Origin: Leptasterias polaris
Taxonomy: Eukaryota; Echinodermata; Asteroidea; Forcipulatida; Asteriidae
DNA length: 64,000 nucleotides
NCBI GenBank assembly: GCA_037783415.1
Contig: JAZGTN010000164.1
Location: forward strand, 868,001 to 932,000
Direction: 5' to 3'
Below, piece by piece: positions 11,201 through 23,233 of the stretch. Position 1 is the stretch's first letter. Every line of letters starts with the position of its first letter. Under the pieces are notes generated by a model. The model did not search any database. It saw only the letters and a program-made list of their open reading frames with translations, and had not been told where the DNA came from. Both the position numbers and the translations under genes were made by a program.

Positions 11201-14200
11201 ACACGGTCTGCCGACTCTCTAGACTGAGCTCTGCACAGCTAGCTAGCTAGCCTAGAAAATATGAAAAAAAACTAGACATTCAATTTTTTTCATTCCCTTC
11301 ATTGAACATTAAATCATTATCAATATCAATATATTAAATGTCAAAAGTTTCCTTAAAGGGGTATTAAACAAGGCTAAACAAGGTCAGAATATTGTTTTAC
11401 CATAGAGCAAGAGCAACCCAACACCAGTTCACCCCCCTCCCCCCAGCCCCTGTGGACCACGGCCGGGGAGGTGGGAGGGACAGCAGGTCAAGCCAGCCAG
11501 TGTCGTCTGCACTGCCATTCTGCGCTACCATTCTGCGCTACCCCATTTTGACCACGAATGCCATTGACGACACAAACACAGGCACGGTGGTGAAAAAGTG
11601 AAATCTTCACCTCCCGGCCCAGTTTAAGTTTAGATTGCTTTTCCAATATGTCATTCATGGTTAAAAGTGTTTCTTTATAATATAACAAAGCCTCTACCAC
11701 CACTGCTTGGGGAATTGTTATTTCGAAGTACTTTGCATGTGAAATACTTACAGTAAGTTTTGTCATTTTGAAAGAAACTTTCAGGAACTCCGTTCAACAA
11801 TCAACGCAATCAACATCAACATTGAATACCGCAAGGCCAAATGGTGGCGCTCTTTGTGAGTTTTGTTGTCCTTGTTTTGAGGAGATGGATGGATCATGGC
11901 AAAAATTCAAATTTTCAGATAAAAATTAAGTTCAGCGTGTATGTCTTTTTACTAACAATTACACAAACAAAGGGTTTACAAAAATGAACAAAACTAGGGA
12001 ATTGAAATATTTTAACTAGCTATTTTTACAGAGTCAATAAAGTTTTGATTTATTTTTAAGCAATTGCACGGGTGGGGAAAGCTACCAATTATACGTGTAA
12101 TAAAAACTAAACATGTTTTGCAGTAGCTAGTCCAGCAATATATTTATCTCTCGTCCACGCAGCCACTTTTTGTAACAATTTTGCACTACAACAATTGTAT
12201 TTTATGCATTGTCCGTGGCACTTTTGCGAAATCTTTGTTCGTTTAGAAATAAAATCATTTGTCAAATTCGCTCAGAGAAAAAATGCTAAAATGTACAACG
12301 AAAATCCAAGGGCATTTTAAAGTTCCCCAGACTTCCGAGGGTGTGCTACAAAAAGTTCTTGACACTTGGTTTTTATGAACTGATCATAATAGCTAATAAA
12401 AAAAGGCGAATATCGTAATAATTTTGTTAAACCTTTTCACTCGTACCTAAACAAAATGAAGTTCTTAGCTAATATGAGTAATAACTTCAAGAAATACATC
12501 ACACAATGTTTTGTCAATGTTTGACTGGAACTGCTGTGTAGAGCCTATATCCCAAAAGCGCCACCTTTTCACTCTACAGAGCTAGATCCGACCATTTACA
12601 CGTGATACACTTTGTGGGTGCGGGGACTCAGGCTCTAAACTAATATTTACGAGGTATTTCTAAGTGTACCCAATCTTAAGAAAATCTAATCAATACTAAT
12701 GGTTTAATTAAGCCTTTCCCCAAATCGGGTCATGTTTCATTCCCATTCCTTCCTCCATGCTTCTTCAACCTTACCTTAAAATTTAGCAGCACACAACCGG
12801 CGTTATCGCAGGAACCTTGATGCGCAAGGACACCGAAGAATTCTTTATTCGTTCAAAGGATTGTCTCTCAAGTTAATACTCGGTTCCGTTTCGCACCATT
12901 TCAACGATAGTGGCTCATCACAACAGCGTGATATTATAAATTAACTTATTACACTTCCAGTAACTTATAATGTACATTCCGGCTATGTACACATTCTTTC
13001 TGGTTGTCCTCACCGTTGCCCGATTACACTCAAATTAGGACAATAGGAGCTTTTGTGCCACCAACGAACCGGTGTGACGCTACACTCAATCTATTTATCG
13101 ATCCATCATGTCTTTTTTAAAATCAATTATACCGGTCACTTGTTGTGCAAAGAGCAAGTCTGGATCTTGCTCGCGTCCTGAGGTGCAATTCAGCGCTGGC
13201 GGGTGGGGGTAGCACGGGGATCCACACCAGTTACATTTGTTTTGCTCCCCCCAACACGCGGCTTATTTTTTCCCGGTGGCCGAAATTGAATTTAACCCCA
13301 AACCATTTCACCCACAAAAGTACCCCCAGATCAAGAATGGCGCTGTTGTAAAAGTCTGCCGTTGTTACAATATTAATTCATTTTTTTTTAATCATGTAGT
13401 TCTAGAAAACATCAATGGTGTGTACTTTCTAAAATTATGGAGGATGGAAATGTCCTTTCATGACATAACCAAGTTGTGGAAATTTAATGTAGATCTCCGA
13501 TGACGGTGGTTAAAAATATTGTGTATGTTTACATTAAATGCTTCTCTATTTGCTTGAAGGGAAAACTTACACTCAAACAATACAACTGATAGTCCGGGAT
13601 ACTTATAATTTTTTTCGGATAAATGATCACCAAAACTGCAGCTTAACTTTACATGTATGGTACATGGTTTGAGAAACGATTATTTGTTGTTCTTATAATC
13701 TTGATACTAGCAGCAGTGTCCGAGAAAAGCAACAGCTTAAAATTGTTGTCTCCATCTCAGTTTTACTGTCATTGTGTCAGTTACTTGTCGATAAACATTC
13801 AATGGTTTTGCAAGTACCTAAAAACTGCTTCAAGGCGAATTAAATTTCGCTGTATTTTTTTTTTCATTCCAGAATGTAACCATTGTATTTAAAAATGCTG
13901 GGTGTATTGACAAATTAATGATTGGAGTCATTCCTTATGTGGAATGAGAAAGTAGACTACACAACAAATACAAATGCTTACAATTTTCTACAAGACTGAA
14001 GATTTATTCTATCACAAAAAGATGCAATTTAAATGATTGTAGGAATGTGTACAATATTCAAAGATATACCTACAAAAAAAACTAGTTTCGTGATGATGTT
14101 GTCACTGACAGCATTATCATTCAGGAATTGGCTTCTTCTAGTTCAAAACATGACAGAAAGTTACAATCATGTAAACCAAATAGTTGCCATGGAAACACAA

Positions 14201-15231
14201 AATGGAACCTCATATAACAATGTGCCAGTTCCCTCTGACTGATGATAATCAAACTCATTCCCAGGGTGCATGTTCATGTTTTGTCTCTGCATGTCATGTG
14301 TAATGGGGAACAATACAGACTGCTGCCCTGGGGAACAAGGTGGCTCATTAAGTATTCCAAGAATTCCTTTTTGTGAACGAAAGTTACATGTACAACTAAA
14401 ATAAATAATATAAGACTCATTAAAGCTAATGCTGAACTTGTTATAATTTTCCCAGAATTAGTATTCTAAATTTCTCGGAAAGGAAAGATCGCTGAAGAAA
14501 AAAGAAAAGCCTTGCACTCTCATCGAACATGGCCATTCTTGTTAAAAAAATTCATTAAAGTTTTAGAATATTTAACTACCCATAAAAATATAACTACGCA
14601 TTCCTACACATACCATGGCAATGTATGCAGAATTATTATATTATACAGAATTTATTTTAAATCTATGCATATTAATTGAATGAACTAATCAAAGTAATGA
14701 AAAAAACCATCACAATGATAAATTGTTAGTCACAATTGAAAGAAAATGATTAAAATAAACAAGTATGGTAATGAGGGCGGATTAAAAAAGAATGTACTGC
14801 ATTGTTAAAATTTGTTTTACATTTTCGAGCCTTCTTTATTATATCATTATTTTGAGTAATAATTGGGTTTATTTGATTAGTGTTGACCGTATGATGGTTG
14901 CAAAGCTAGTCATCTGTCAGAGAAAAAAACCCTGAAAAAACACAAACAAAATTGGAAAACAGAAGCCGATGTTGTGGGACTGACAAATTGACCTTTTCAC
15001 TTATGTGACAGAACCGATTGGACAGCACACTCTGAAGTTGCTGAGCTTCATAACAACATTTAATATTATGTATCTCATTGAAATTGGGCCCAGAAAAATA
15101 AAATGAGCAGCAAGATTATGAGATCCAAATCTTTACCTTGGAGTAATCTTTTACTTCACACATTTAAACGTCACACAAACACTAAAAAACTGTACAATTA
15201 GATGCATAGATGAGATGTCACAATGAGGGTC
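11200..15231. other. Intergenic, no gene recognised
   Basis: Between the 10.6-11.2 kb fold-back element and the 3' end of the myosin light chain gene. It includes GC-richer patches at 11420-11540 and 13180-13270 with short open frames but no splice-supported exon. Confidence 0.5.
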
Positions 15232-15382
15232 CAACTTCATAGCGCTGGCTTAACAAACTAAAAGGAGAACCAGTCATCAAATAACATGCAACACATTGTA
15301 ATTTGGTTGGTACCCCTGTTTTTTCCAAGCAAAATTTTCTGAGCTAAGCATGTGTGGTTGGCTGCGTTATGAAATTGCCCTG
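15232..15382. mobile_element. Fold-back element with 'aatttcataacgc' end
   Basis: The left end acttcatagcgctggctta and the right end gcgttatgaaattgcc are inverted partners, as in similar elements at 40.2 and 40.9 kb. It lies beyond the 3' end of the light chain gene. Confidence 0.5.
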
Positions 15383-15857
15383 ATATTTTTCAGTTTGGAA
15401 CGATTCAGAAATTTAGTTTCTTTGAATATTGTTCAAAATTTCACACGCCGCTAACAGATTGGATTCAAATTTACAATTTAAAAGGGCATATTTATTTTTC
15501 AACTGAGCTCAAATCAAAGATACAAAAAATTCCTGTTAAGTGCTGAATTTTTACACCAAGAAAGATAATATTTCATAGCTGTTGAACGTTTTGTATTTAA
15601 CAGAACATGCCAAAGTACTATAATTACTGACTAGACCTTGATCAAGCTTGCTACAAGCAGAAGTGACGTTTCAGTTCATGCCACAGAGGATGTACGTCTG
15701 GTTGGGATACTCCACAGACAGGATGACATTTCTAAGACTGTTCATTTCAGACTTTGTTGTTTTGCGACAACTTTGGTGGTCTTCTGGAAGATCTGCTACT
15801 TGGATGGTTTGAGAGGGATTTTGAGTCACTTTACTTGTCCAGAGACAATGGCTGTGT

Positions 15858-18800
15858 CTAGTTTGCCAGAACCATCTTCACAAAATCTGTGAGTGAAAAC
15901 AAGAAGAAACTCAATGAAAATACCAGCTTAGCGCGAAGATGGTTGGAATGAATGTCAAAAACGAGTTGGCATATGAGTTAGGCAAAATCAAACTGCAATA
16001 TTAGTGCTGCCAAACCCTTGGACAAAATACTGCACAAATACAAAACAAAATTACAGGATTGACCTCTGTCTCTAACTTTAACTTATTAAGTTAAAAGCTC
16101 GTACTTTTTGTGCAACAAAACCAAAAGTTAAAAGAAACATGTTTGATCCAGGACAGTAGATCTCACTTTGCATTTCTACCCCAAAAAAAACTCCATCTTT
16201 GACGTAAATAAGTAACCATATTAATCAAAAGTTAAAATGCAAAGATTGAGAAACAGGGACAACAATTTTGTGAGCAATATTTTCTGATGCAAGTGTTTTT
16301 CTCAAGAAACTTACCTTCATAATTCACTTGTCCTTGAAGGTCTTCCATTCCTTGTAAGAGATTAGTTACCTCTTCATCCGACATCTTCTCCCCTTTAAAA
16401 ACATCAATAACAGTGTTTAACTGAATATATATATATATTTTTTAAAGTCAAAGCTGATGTAATTCAAAGCCAGACATATCAACAAACAAACACATGGCAA
16501 ATTAAACCTATTTACTTTACACACTATTGGATCCAATATTAATACAACTTTATTAATGGAATCAATGAACAAATAAGGCAAAATGATGATCAACATCTGG
16601 AAAGAGTCATTGCTGATAAATAAACTACAACTACGATACTTTAAGGGAGCATCCTAAAACAATCGTTTCCTCCATCTGTGATCACTGGAGCCATCTCAAA
16701 AGCTGATTAAAGGTCACAAACTCTGATGAGAATGTGCAGTCATAAAGCTCAGTATTCGATTGACAACCAAAGACTATCAAAACTATTGAGCAATAATTAA
16801 TAGATAGTTGAAGTCAATGACTGTGTGAGTGTGACATCATGCAATTATCATAAACTGCACGTTTATTAAATGTCCTCACGTAAACATAACATTTGTTCAT
16901 TAAATTTGGCTACAAAAGCCAACAAATTTGAAAATACAATTCCACAGATAATCAGCTGCAGAGATGGGAACCAACTTCATGGCTGCAACAGTTCATACAG
17001 GTAATTCAGTAAATTTCACTTAAAATCTGGCTTCGAAAAAAGATGAAGACTGTGACAACTCATTTCTAACAGTGCAACCAAGCTTTGACAACATGGGTAC
17101 ATGATCATTATGCAATTAGGTCTCTGAAGTTTACCGAGCACTGTCTGTAACACTAACAGTCTATTTGAATATTTGTTGACACATTTTCCAGCTGTAAATT
17201 TCACATCAAAGTTTTGCGAGTAAGAAATTTCAACATCCTTTTAATTTACAGCAAGATCGACTCCCTTATTCAAAATTTGTGTTCAAATACTTGCAAGATT
17301 TAACAAACGAAGACACTTTAATTTCCCTACCTAGACTTGTCAGGACATGGCGAAGCTCAGCAGCACTGATGGTACCATTACCATCTTTGTCAAATACTCG
17401 GAGACCCTCAACGTAGTCATCCACACCGCCTTGCTCTTTGATCTTCTGGGTAGAGGCAAGGATTGGCAGAAACTCCTCAAAGTTGATGCGGTGATCTGCA
17501 AAAGGGTATTGATTGGGGTTTGTCTTTAAAGTGTTTTTAAGTGAAAATTTAATTTTCCTTCAGCAAAGCATTTTAACTTTAAAATCACTTAATGCGGGAT
17601 GCCATGTTAACTCTTTCAGTGCCAAGTTTGTACATGTAAGATCTATTTTATGTATTCTGAAAGTGCCATTATCGTACATGTGCAATCTTTTTAATGTACT
17701 CAAAAAGTGTCGTCAATCGTACATGTACAATCCATAATATACATGATATCCAAGAGGGCAATTTCACTGAAGATACTATTAACTTTGTGATGTACCAAGT
17801 CAACACAAATCAGCAAGAAACATTTTGTTTAGTTTTAAGACTTATTGTTTTTAAATACAGAATTTGGAAAAACCCCCAAAAGCTGGGCAATTTAGGTTTA
17901 AAATGCCCCCAAAAAGCTGGCACTGAAAGAGTTAAGATGAAATTTTTAAAGGATACACAATTAGGGACCACCAAATCATCCATTCGTAACTTTGCTATGT
18001 GGGTACAGTTGATCTGGCAACCCACTCACCTTGTTCTGTGTGGGACAATTTAACATTGGATGCTGTGTTGATTCACTTAAAAGGTTTATTGTGCAGCGTC
18101 CACCAAAGTAAATTTTTCATTGGGTTTTTATACCTGAAAATGTTGCAAGAGTAATCTCACCTTTACTGAACCCTTGGGCAAATCTCTTGATGTCTGCTTG
18201 AGTAGGGTTCTGTCCTAGAGCTCTGATAACCCCTCCTAGCTGAGATGTCTCAATCTTACCATCCCCTTTCTTATCAAAAAGGGAGAAGGTATCCTTGTAC
18301 TCTGCAAAGGACAAGTGACAACATGAAAACTGGAAACAAATATTCTACATAAATCTTGGCAATGAAACACAGAAGGATTTAAGGATCCTAAAAGAACTAA
18401 TACGGAGATGTGCTATCACTGAAATTTCAGTAAAGGGCATATCTACCTTTCTTCTGATTTTCTACACTAAATAAACACAAGACATACATGAAATATGCAC
18501 ACAAAATAACTCCATTAAATTCTGTACCATACTGGACCAATTCAACTATCAGTAAATGACAAAGTTCACTCAATCATTTTTTAATAATAAAGATACTACT
18601 TTATTACATAAATGAATTGAATGAAAAAGTGGCAGTCGGCTGCGGCAATTTTACCCCATACCATATCCATGTCCAGAAAAGAAGGCAACGTTCTGAATAG
18701 CCCCACTTGTGTGGCCAAGCTGAATCCTTGACCACACGTCGGGGGCCATTTTTGTGTGAAGCTAAGCGGTTTAAACCAGCTAAATGTGTTCACCTACCTC

Positions 18801-21267
18801 TTACTAAGCTTAGCTTGCCCTAGGTGTTTTGGATGTATAAACAAATAACTTTTTAAAAAGATATTTCAATCAATAGGCCTAATTGTGCGACTTCCTCCGA
18901 ATTACTTTCCTTATGTGTAGCGAGCTTCACGCGCAGAGTCATGCCAATAAAATCACAACGTCATCAGCCGGTCGGGCTGTGGGCGGAGCGGATTCTTTAC
19001 GTATATGTAAAGCAACCATTGAAATGTTCGCACCCTCGCTCCTTCTACAGCCTGGCCGGCTGATGACGTCGTGATATGACTGCCATGATTGGGATCATTC
19101 CGAAATGGCCCTGCTCGATACACATCGAGGAAAGTAATTCGGGGGAAGTCGCACAATTATAGTTGCGATAATCGTAACCCTCTAACACCCTCTACCGACA
19201 GTCTTTAGACCGTCGGTAGAGGGTTACGATTATCGCAACTAGCACAATTAATGTTTGAAAAAAGGTCATTTGTTTAATCGTAGAGCAAGTTCCTTGCTCT
19301 ATGGTTTAATAAACATCCAAAGGTAAAACACCCAGGATAAGCAGAGGTAGGTGAACACATTTAGATGGTTTAAACCGCCGACCCAACCGTAGGAATGCGC
19401 TTTTAATTTGTTATCGCTTAGCTTCACAAAAAATGGGCCCTGACGTGTGGCCAAAGATTCAGCTTAGCCGCACAAGTGGGGCTACATTCTGGACTCCCTG
19501 CCTGCTTTCTCCTTGGTCGTATGACCATAGAGGAATAGATCCTCCATGGTACGACCATGGAGGTAGTGTAGTGTTTTCTTTCACATATAAATAAATACAT
19601 TTTGTTAACTTTAAACCCCTACCCCAGCAACAGTCCATTAGCTTAAAGATTTGACTTTAGAACAATCTCCCCAATTGATTGTTTACTACTCACTGTTCCA
19701 AGGCCCAATACCTTGTCCTTCCTACTACATGTCATCACCTAGGTAGAAAGCGCATTAACATTCTTCTTGTCTTTGGTTTTTGATAGCTTTTAAATTGGAT
19801 AGTCTGCCCCACAATACTTATTATAGTTTCTTCACTCACTCTATTTCCAACAACCAAACGAGACACATATCTCTGTGCTTTCACTTGTGTACTGCCTACT
19901 AGAATTATTTCATTTCTTAATAAAGTTATTGTAAGATCAGTATTTGTGTTATTCCACATTATTCCATCAACTAACTCCCAACCAAATTCATGAAAGTAGG
20001 CGATATATCCTCCTGTACCCCAATTTCGCGCGTCACAAATATTCGCGCAGGTACCTTTCCCGATGCATATAATTTTTTTTACAATACGCAGTGACTCAAT
20101 TTGTAATTTCATGAAAGTATAAAGCCTAATAAACAATTTCCTGCAATGATGTGGAAAATCAAAGCCTTTCCGGTAAGTATTTAGATAAACTACAAATGTA
20201 AAACTAAATACAAAACATAGCTAGATAAGATGGTCGGAAAAAAAATAAATAAACACTGAAAGTTCCGTGCGTTTGTCGTCTGCCATACTTCAATACTTCA
20301 ATTACAAGACCACATGATTTTCACTAAACAAAAGAGGGCGTACAAAATACTATGGAAGGTTGAAGTGGACGTGCGCCTTATAATCCTTTTTTCAGAAATT
20401 ACGAATTGTTTGCATTTAACTGGACGAGGGGCTTACCAACTTTGTGATAACAGCGCAGAGTCCATTTCCCACCTCGCCAACCCCACCACCCCTTCCCGTA
20501 AATAATTATCACTGCCGATTTCAACCAGCAGCTTCCCTGCCGCACGGACTAAAGCATTTAGAAGAAAGGCTGGACAATAGGGACTCCGTAGTGACGTTCC
20601 AGCCCAAGTGCGCGAATTTATGTGACGGAAAACGAAACTTGACAAATCGGGGTCGATTGCAGACGACGAGTTTCGTTGTGCTTTGACGATGTTCTGCGTG
20701 CTTCAAATTCTCCTCTCTGGTGGGCTTTGACATCAGACAATTTAAAATTAAAGCTAAAAGTTGTTCTTGATTCTGTTAATCAATTCAAAATTCAATTTCA
20801 ATTCTTACGTGCGCGAATAATGGGGATACGAGGATACACATACAGAACACACACAGGGAATAGTGAGGGGCTGTTTTTTCGTGTTTTTTTTTTTCGTAAC
20901 ACAACAACTTACGACTAACGTTAAACTACGTTGGTTAATAAGTCCTCTATCTCAAGTGAGTCAAGGTAACGTACGTTAATGCCGCCTTAATGTTCATTTG
21001 TGAATGATATGATGGGTGACAACAACTCGCAGTCACATTATCATGGGCAAGGCAAGCAACCATATCGTCATCGCGGATCTGAGTTCGCGACCGGAAAATC
21101 GTTTTTCAGATTTTAATGGTTATCACTTACCGTTCTTTTGATCTTCTGAGAGAGACTGTAAGTCAAAAAGAGAAGAAAACATTTATATTAAGGAAATAGT
21201 ATATAACAGTCATTAAAATGTATAAAAAGTGAAGAAAATGAACGGATAACGGCAAAGAACTCACCAT
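15858..21267 (-). CDS. Myosin essential (alkali) light chain, complete coding region, six exons
   Basis: Coding exons in transcription order: 21265-21267 (ATG only), 21131-21155, 18161-18301, 17331-17495, 16315-16392, 15858-15886. They sum to 441 nt (146 aa plus stop), close to the usual 150 aa of the family, and all junctions are GT-AG and in phase. The protein begins [19 protein letters not shown] and ends [12 protein letters not shown]. Family knowledge: essential light chains wrap the IQ motif of the myosin heavy-chain lever arm in the cytoplasm. The first EF-hand loop ([12 protein letters not shown]) lacks the final acidic residue. The third ([12 protein letters not shown]) has a canonical Ca2+-binding pattern, followed by LRHVL, typical of MYL6-type chains. 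The final DFVKMVLAN corresponds to the conserved C-terminal FVK segment. An AATAAA (minus strand) at 15491-15496 could be the poly(A) signal. I cannot tell muscle from non-muscle isoform. Confidence 0.93.
17606..17936. mobile_element. piggyBac-like MITE candidate in the light chain gene intron
   Basis: The left end ttaactctttcagtgcca pairs perfectly with the right end tggcactgaaagagttaa. TTAA at both ends is the target of piggyBac-type transposases (family knowledge). The interior of about 300 bp has no transposase. It lies between light-chain exons 17331-17495 and 18161-18301. Confidence 0.65.
18690..19490. mobile_element. Nested palindromic (fold-back) element in intron 2 of the myosin light chain gene
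   Basis: Outer arms: 18699-18835 (ccccacttgtgtggccaagc, gtgttcacctacctct) pair with 19308-19480 in inverse. Middle arms: 18888-18984 (tgtgcgacttcctccgaatt) pair with 19038-19158 (aattcgggggaagtcgcaca). A third hairpin, 19161-19240, lies beside the middle one. The right outer arm has about 30 bp inserted relative to the left. The innermost loop contains short ORFs in both strands that begin alike (MCDF.RITFL), a mirror effect of the palindrome. Confidence 0.88.
19151..19250. repeat. Compact hairpin element, copy 1
   Basis: agttgcgataatcgtaaccc at 19161 pairs with gggttacgattatcgcaact ending at 19240; the inner stem ccctctaccgacagtc pairs with gaccgtcggtagaggg. It is related to the hairpin at 45.5 kb. 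Confidence 0.85.
19735..20136 (-). CDS. 133-codon open frame of unknown nature in intron 2 of the myosin light chain gene
   Basis: An uninterrupted minus-strand frame, unusually long for this window outside the genes. The translation starts [16 protein letters not shown] and contains [19 protein letters not shown], then a beta-strand-like stretch ([20 protein letters not shown]) and a basic C-terminus [15 protein letters not shown] recognise no family. It lies between the 18.7-19.5 kb palindrome and exon 2 of the light chain gene, on the same strand. It could be a remnant of a mobile element, a small intronic gene, or chance. Confidence 0.25.
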   Translation of the reverse strand: MFIRLYTFMKLQIESLRIVKKIICIGKGTCANICDARNWGTGGYIAYFHEFGWELVDGIMWNNTNTDLTITLLRNEIILVGSTQVKAQRYVSRLVVGNRVSEETIISIVGQTIQFKSYQKPKTRRMLMRFLPR

Positions 21268-22962
21268 TTTGACAATTCTGACCACCGACTTAACAAACTA
21301 AACCGTACTAAGTGGAAGGAGGTGTACGTTGTAAACAGTTTATCACAGTATCGATACTGGATTGGTGCATCGAGCACATGTAGTAATGTTTTGAAGGTTT
21401 CAAGCGAGCACATAAATTCGATTCTCTAAAACCGAATAATTATTCGATAGTATTCGAGATTGTGTTATTAATGCAGCGGGCACTCTTTAGTGTCCAAGGC
21501 TCGTCCAGTAACTACATTGGCATGGCCACGCCCTGAACTTCCTGTTCCGCTATGTGGTTTTGACATTTTTTAAAGGCCAACCACAACTGGATCGAAAGTT
21601 GAAAAAAATATTTGTGTCATCTTCCCCATAGCGTTGTTTGAAAACTGAGTGACGAATTGGGAGGTAGTGACACATTTCGATGAGATTAACCTACCCCCTC
21701 CCCCCAAAAAAGACTGATCACTTTTCCCAAAGCAAAAACAAACGCCCTCAGGATACAACCTATGTATGTGTGGATTGAATTTATTTTAAGTGGTGGCATG
21801 GCACGAGTTTTGACCAAAACATGTTTTGCCTTAAAAATAAATGTTAACAATAAATGAAAATACAAATTCCCCCCAAAAATATATCGAGTTTTAAAGAAAT
21901 TGACATTTTGTTGTATATATCATTTGACAAAATGAAACACTTTCCACATATGATGGATGTGTCTTGCTAATTTTGAAACACTGGAACTGATATTTGATTG
22001 CCCCCGCATTCCCCAAAGCATAAAGTTTTTTCTCTTGTAGCACTAATGTGTTTTTGGCTATGATACATAATGCACTTTTGAGGTGTTTTATAGAGTACAC
22101 AACTAATTAAATTGGACTATAATAAAAACAAGGACGTAAAATAAATTACTGGAACTGACAACCATATTCAGCACATCCACAAGATAAAACCATTTTATTT
22201 TTCAAGTTTCAAACCACACTACTTAATTTGTTATTATGGTAGCCATCTTGGATTAATTACAAAGGCACATCATCTGAGTTAACTAATAATGTTTAAGTGC
22301 AGAATATGTAAATATAACCTCCAAAGTACGGATTTCTAGATGACTTTGCTTTCAATGGAAAAGAATGTACCAAAATAAGTACTTAAATATAGGATTTTGC
22401 AGTCATTTTTAATTATGCAAATTAGGTACTCTTCTAAAAAATACTTCCAAGTGTCACCCAATCTAAAAATTATTTCTGATGCCCATAGAATGTACCTACT
22501 AAATTTGGTGCTTTGAGCCAGTCAATCACGATTCCAACAATAAGCTACCTGACTACCTTGCCTTGGTGCCCCTTCAAAAGTTCCCACAGACTGTAAGATA
22601 TTTTAGTGGAAGTGCCCTTTTCAAAATGAAAATAGACATGCCCTCTCAAAGATGAAATTCCATATGTGTAAAAAACAAGTTTGCTTTTGCAAAAACTGTA
22701 TATTTTCCGAAGTAGGAAATAGCCCTACAAGGAATCGGACTAAGACTGATAAACTCTTAAGTTCTTTCATACACAATAATATATGTTAAGGAAAATGTTT
22801 GCTTTTGCAAAAACTTTGCAAAACTACATATTTTCCAAAGTGAAATAGCCCTACAATGAATTGGACTGTTTTAGGATCTGACCTTTGTCTTTGTTTAAAC
22901 AAAAGATGACCCTTAACATCACCTTATAAAACCATCCGAGTTTTAAACGCATATCAACCAAT

Positions 22963-22968
22963 TTTATT
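22963..22968 (-). terminator. Candidate poly(A) signal of NCAPG2
   Basis: AATAAA on the minus strand about 270 nt after the NCAPG2 stop codon at 23234-23236. It is the first hexamer I noted in a plausible position, but the region is AT-rich, so a chance match is possible. Confidence 0.35.
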
Positions 22969-23009
22969 TGAAGCAAGTGATGGTTACCAAAAATATTTTT
23001 ATACACAAA

Positions 23010-23060
23010 CAAAATAATAATAATAATAATTATAATAATAATAATAACAATAATAATTAT
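23010..23060 (+). repeat. (AAT)n microsatellite
   Basis: AATAAT repeats interrupted by single substitutions (aattat, aacaat). Confidence 0.9.
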
Positions 23061-23233
23061 AGTCAGTATACATTCTTAAATAGCTATGAGTGTAACCTTA
23101 CACTGGTCACAAGTTATGAAACTTAAAACAATGTGCAACATTAAGTGGTACCATTAGGTTAAAATTCAGTTTAATGTTTCAATTTTGAAGTTATTGAGAA
23201 AAAGAAATTTAGAAGGTGATGTTTATGGGAAAA

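Noticed and set aside
15638..15892. 84-codon plus-strand frame
   Set aside because: Antisense to the last exon and 3' UTR of the myosin light chain gene; no independent support.
18883..19156. Opposing open frames, both beginning MCDF.RITFL
   Set aside because: They mirror each other because the DNA is palindromic.
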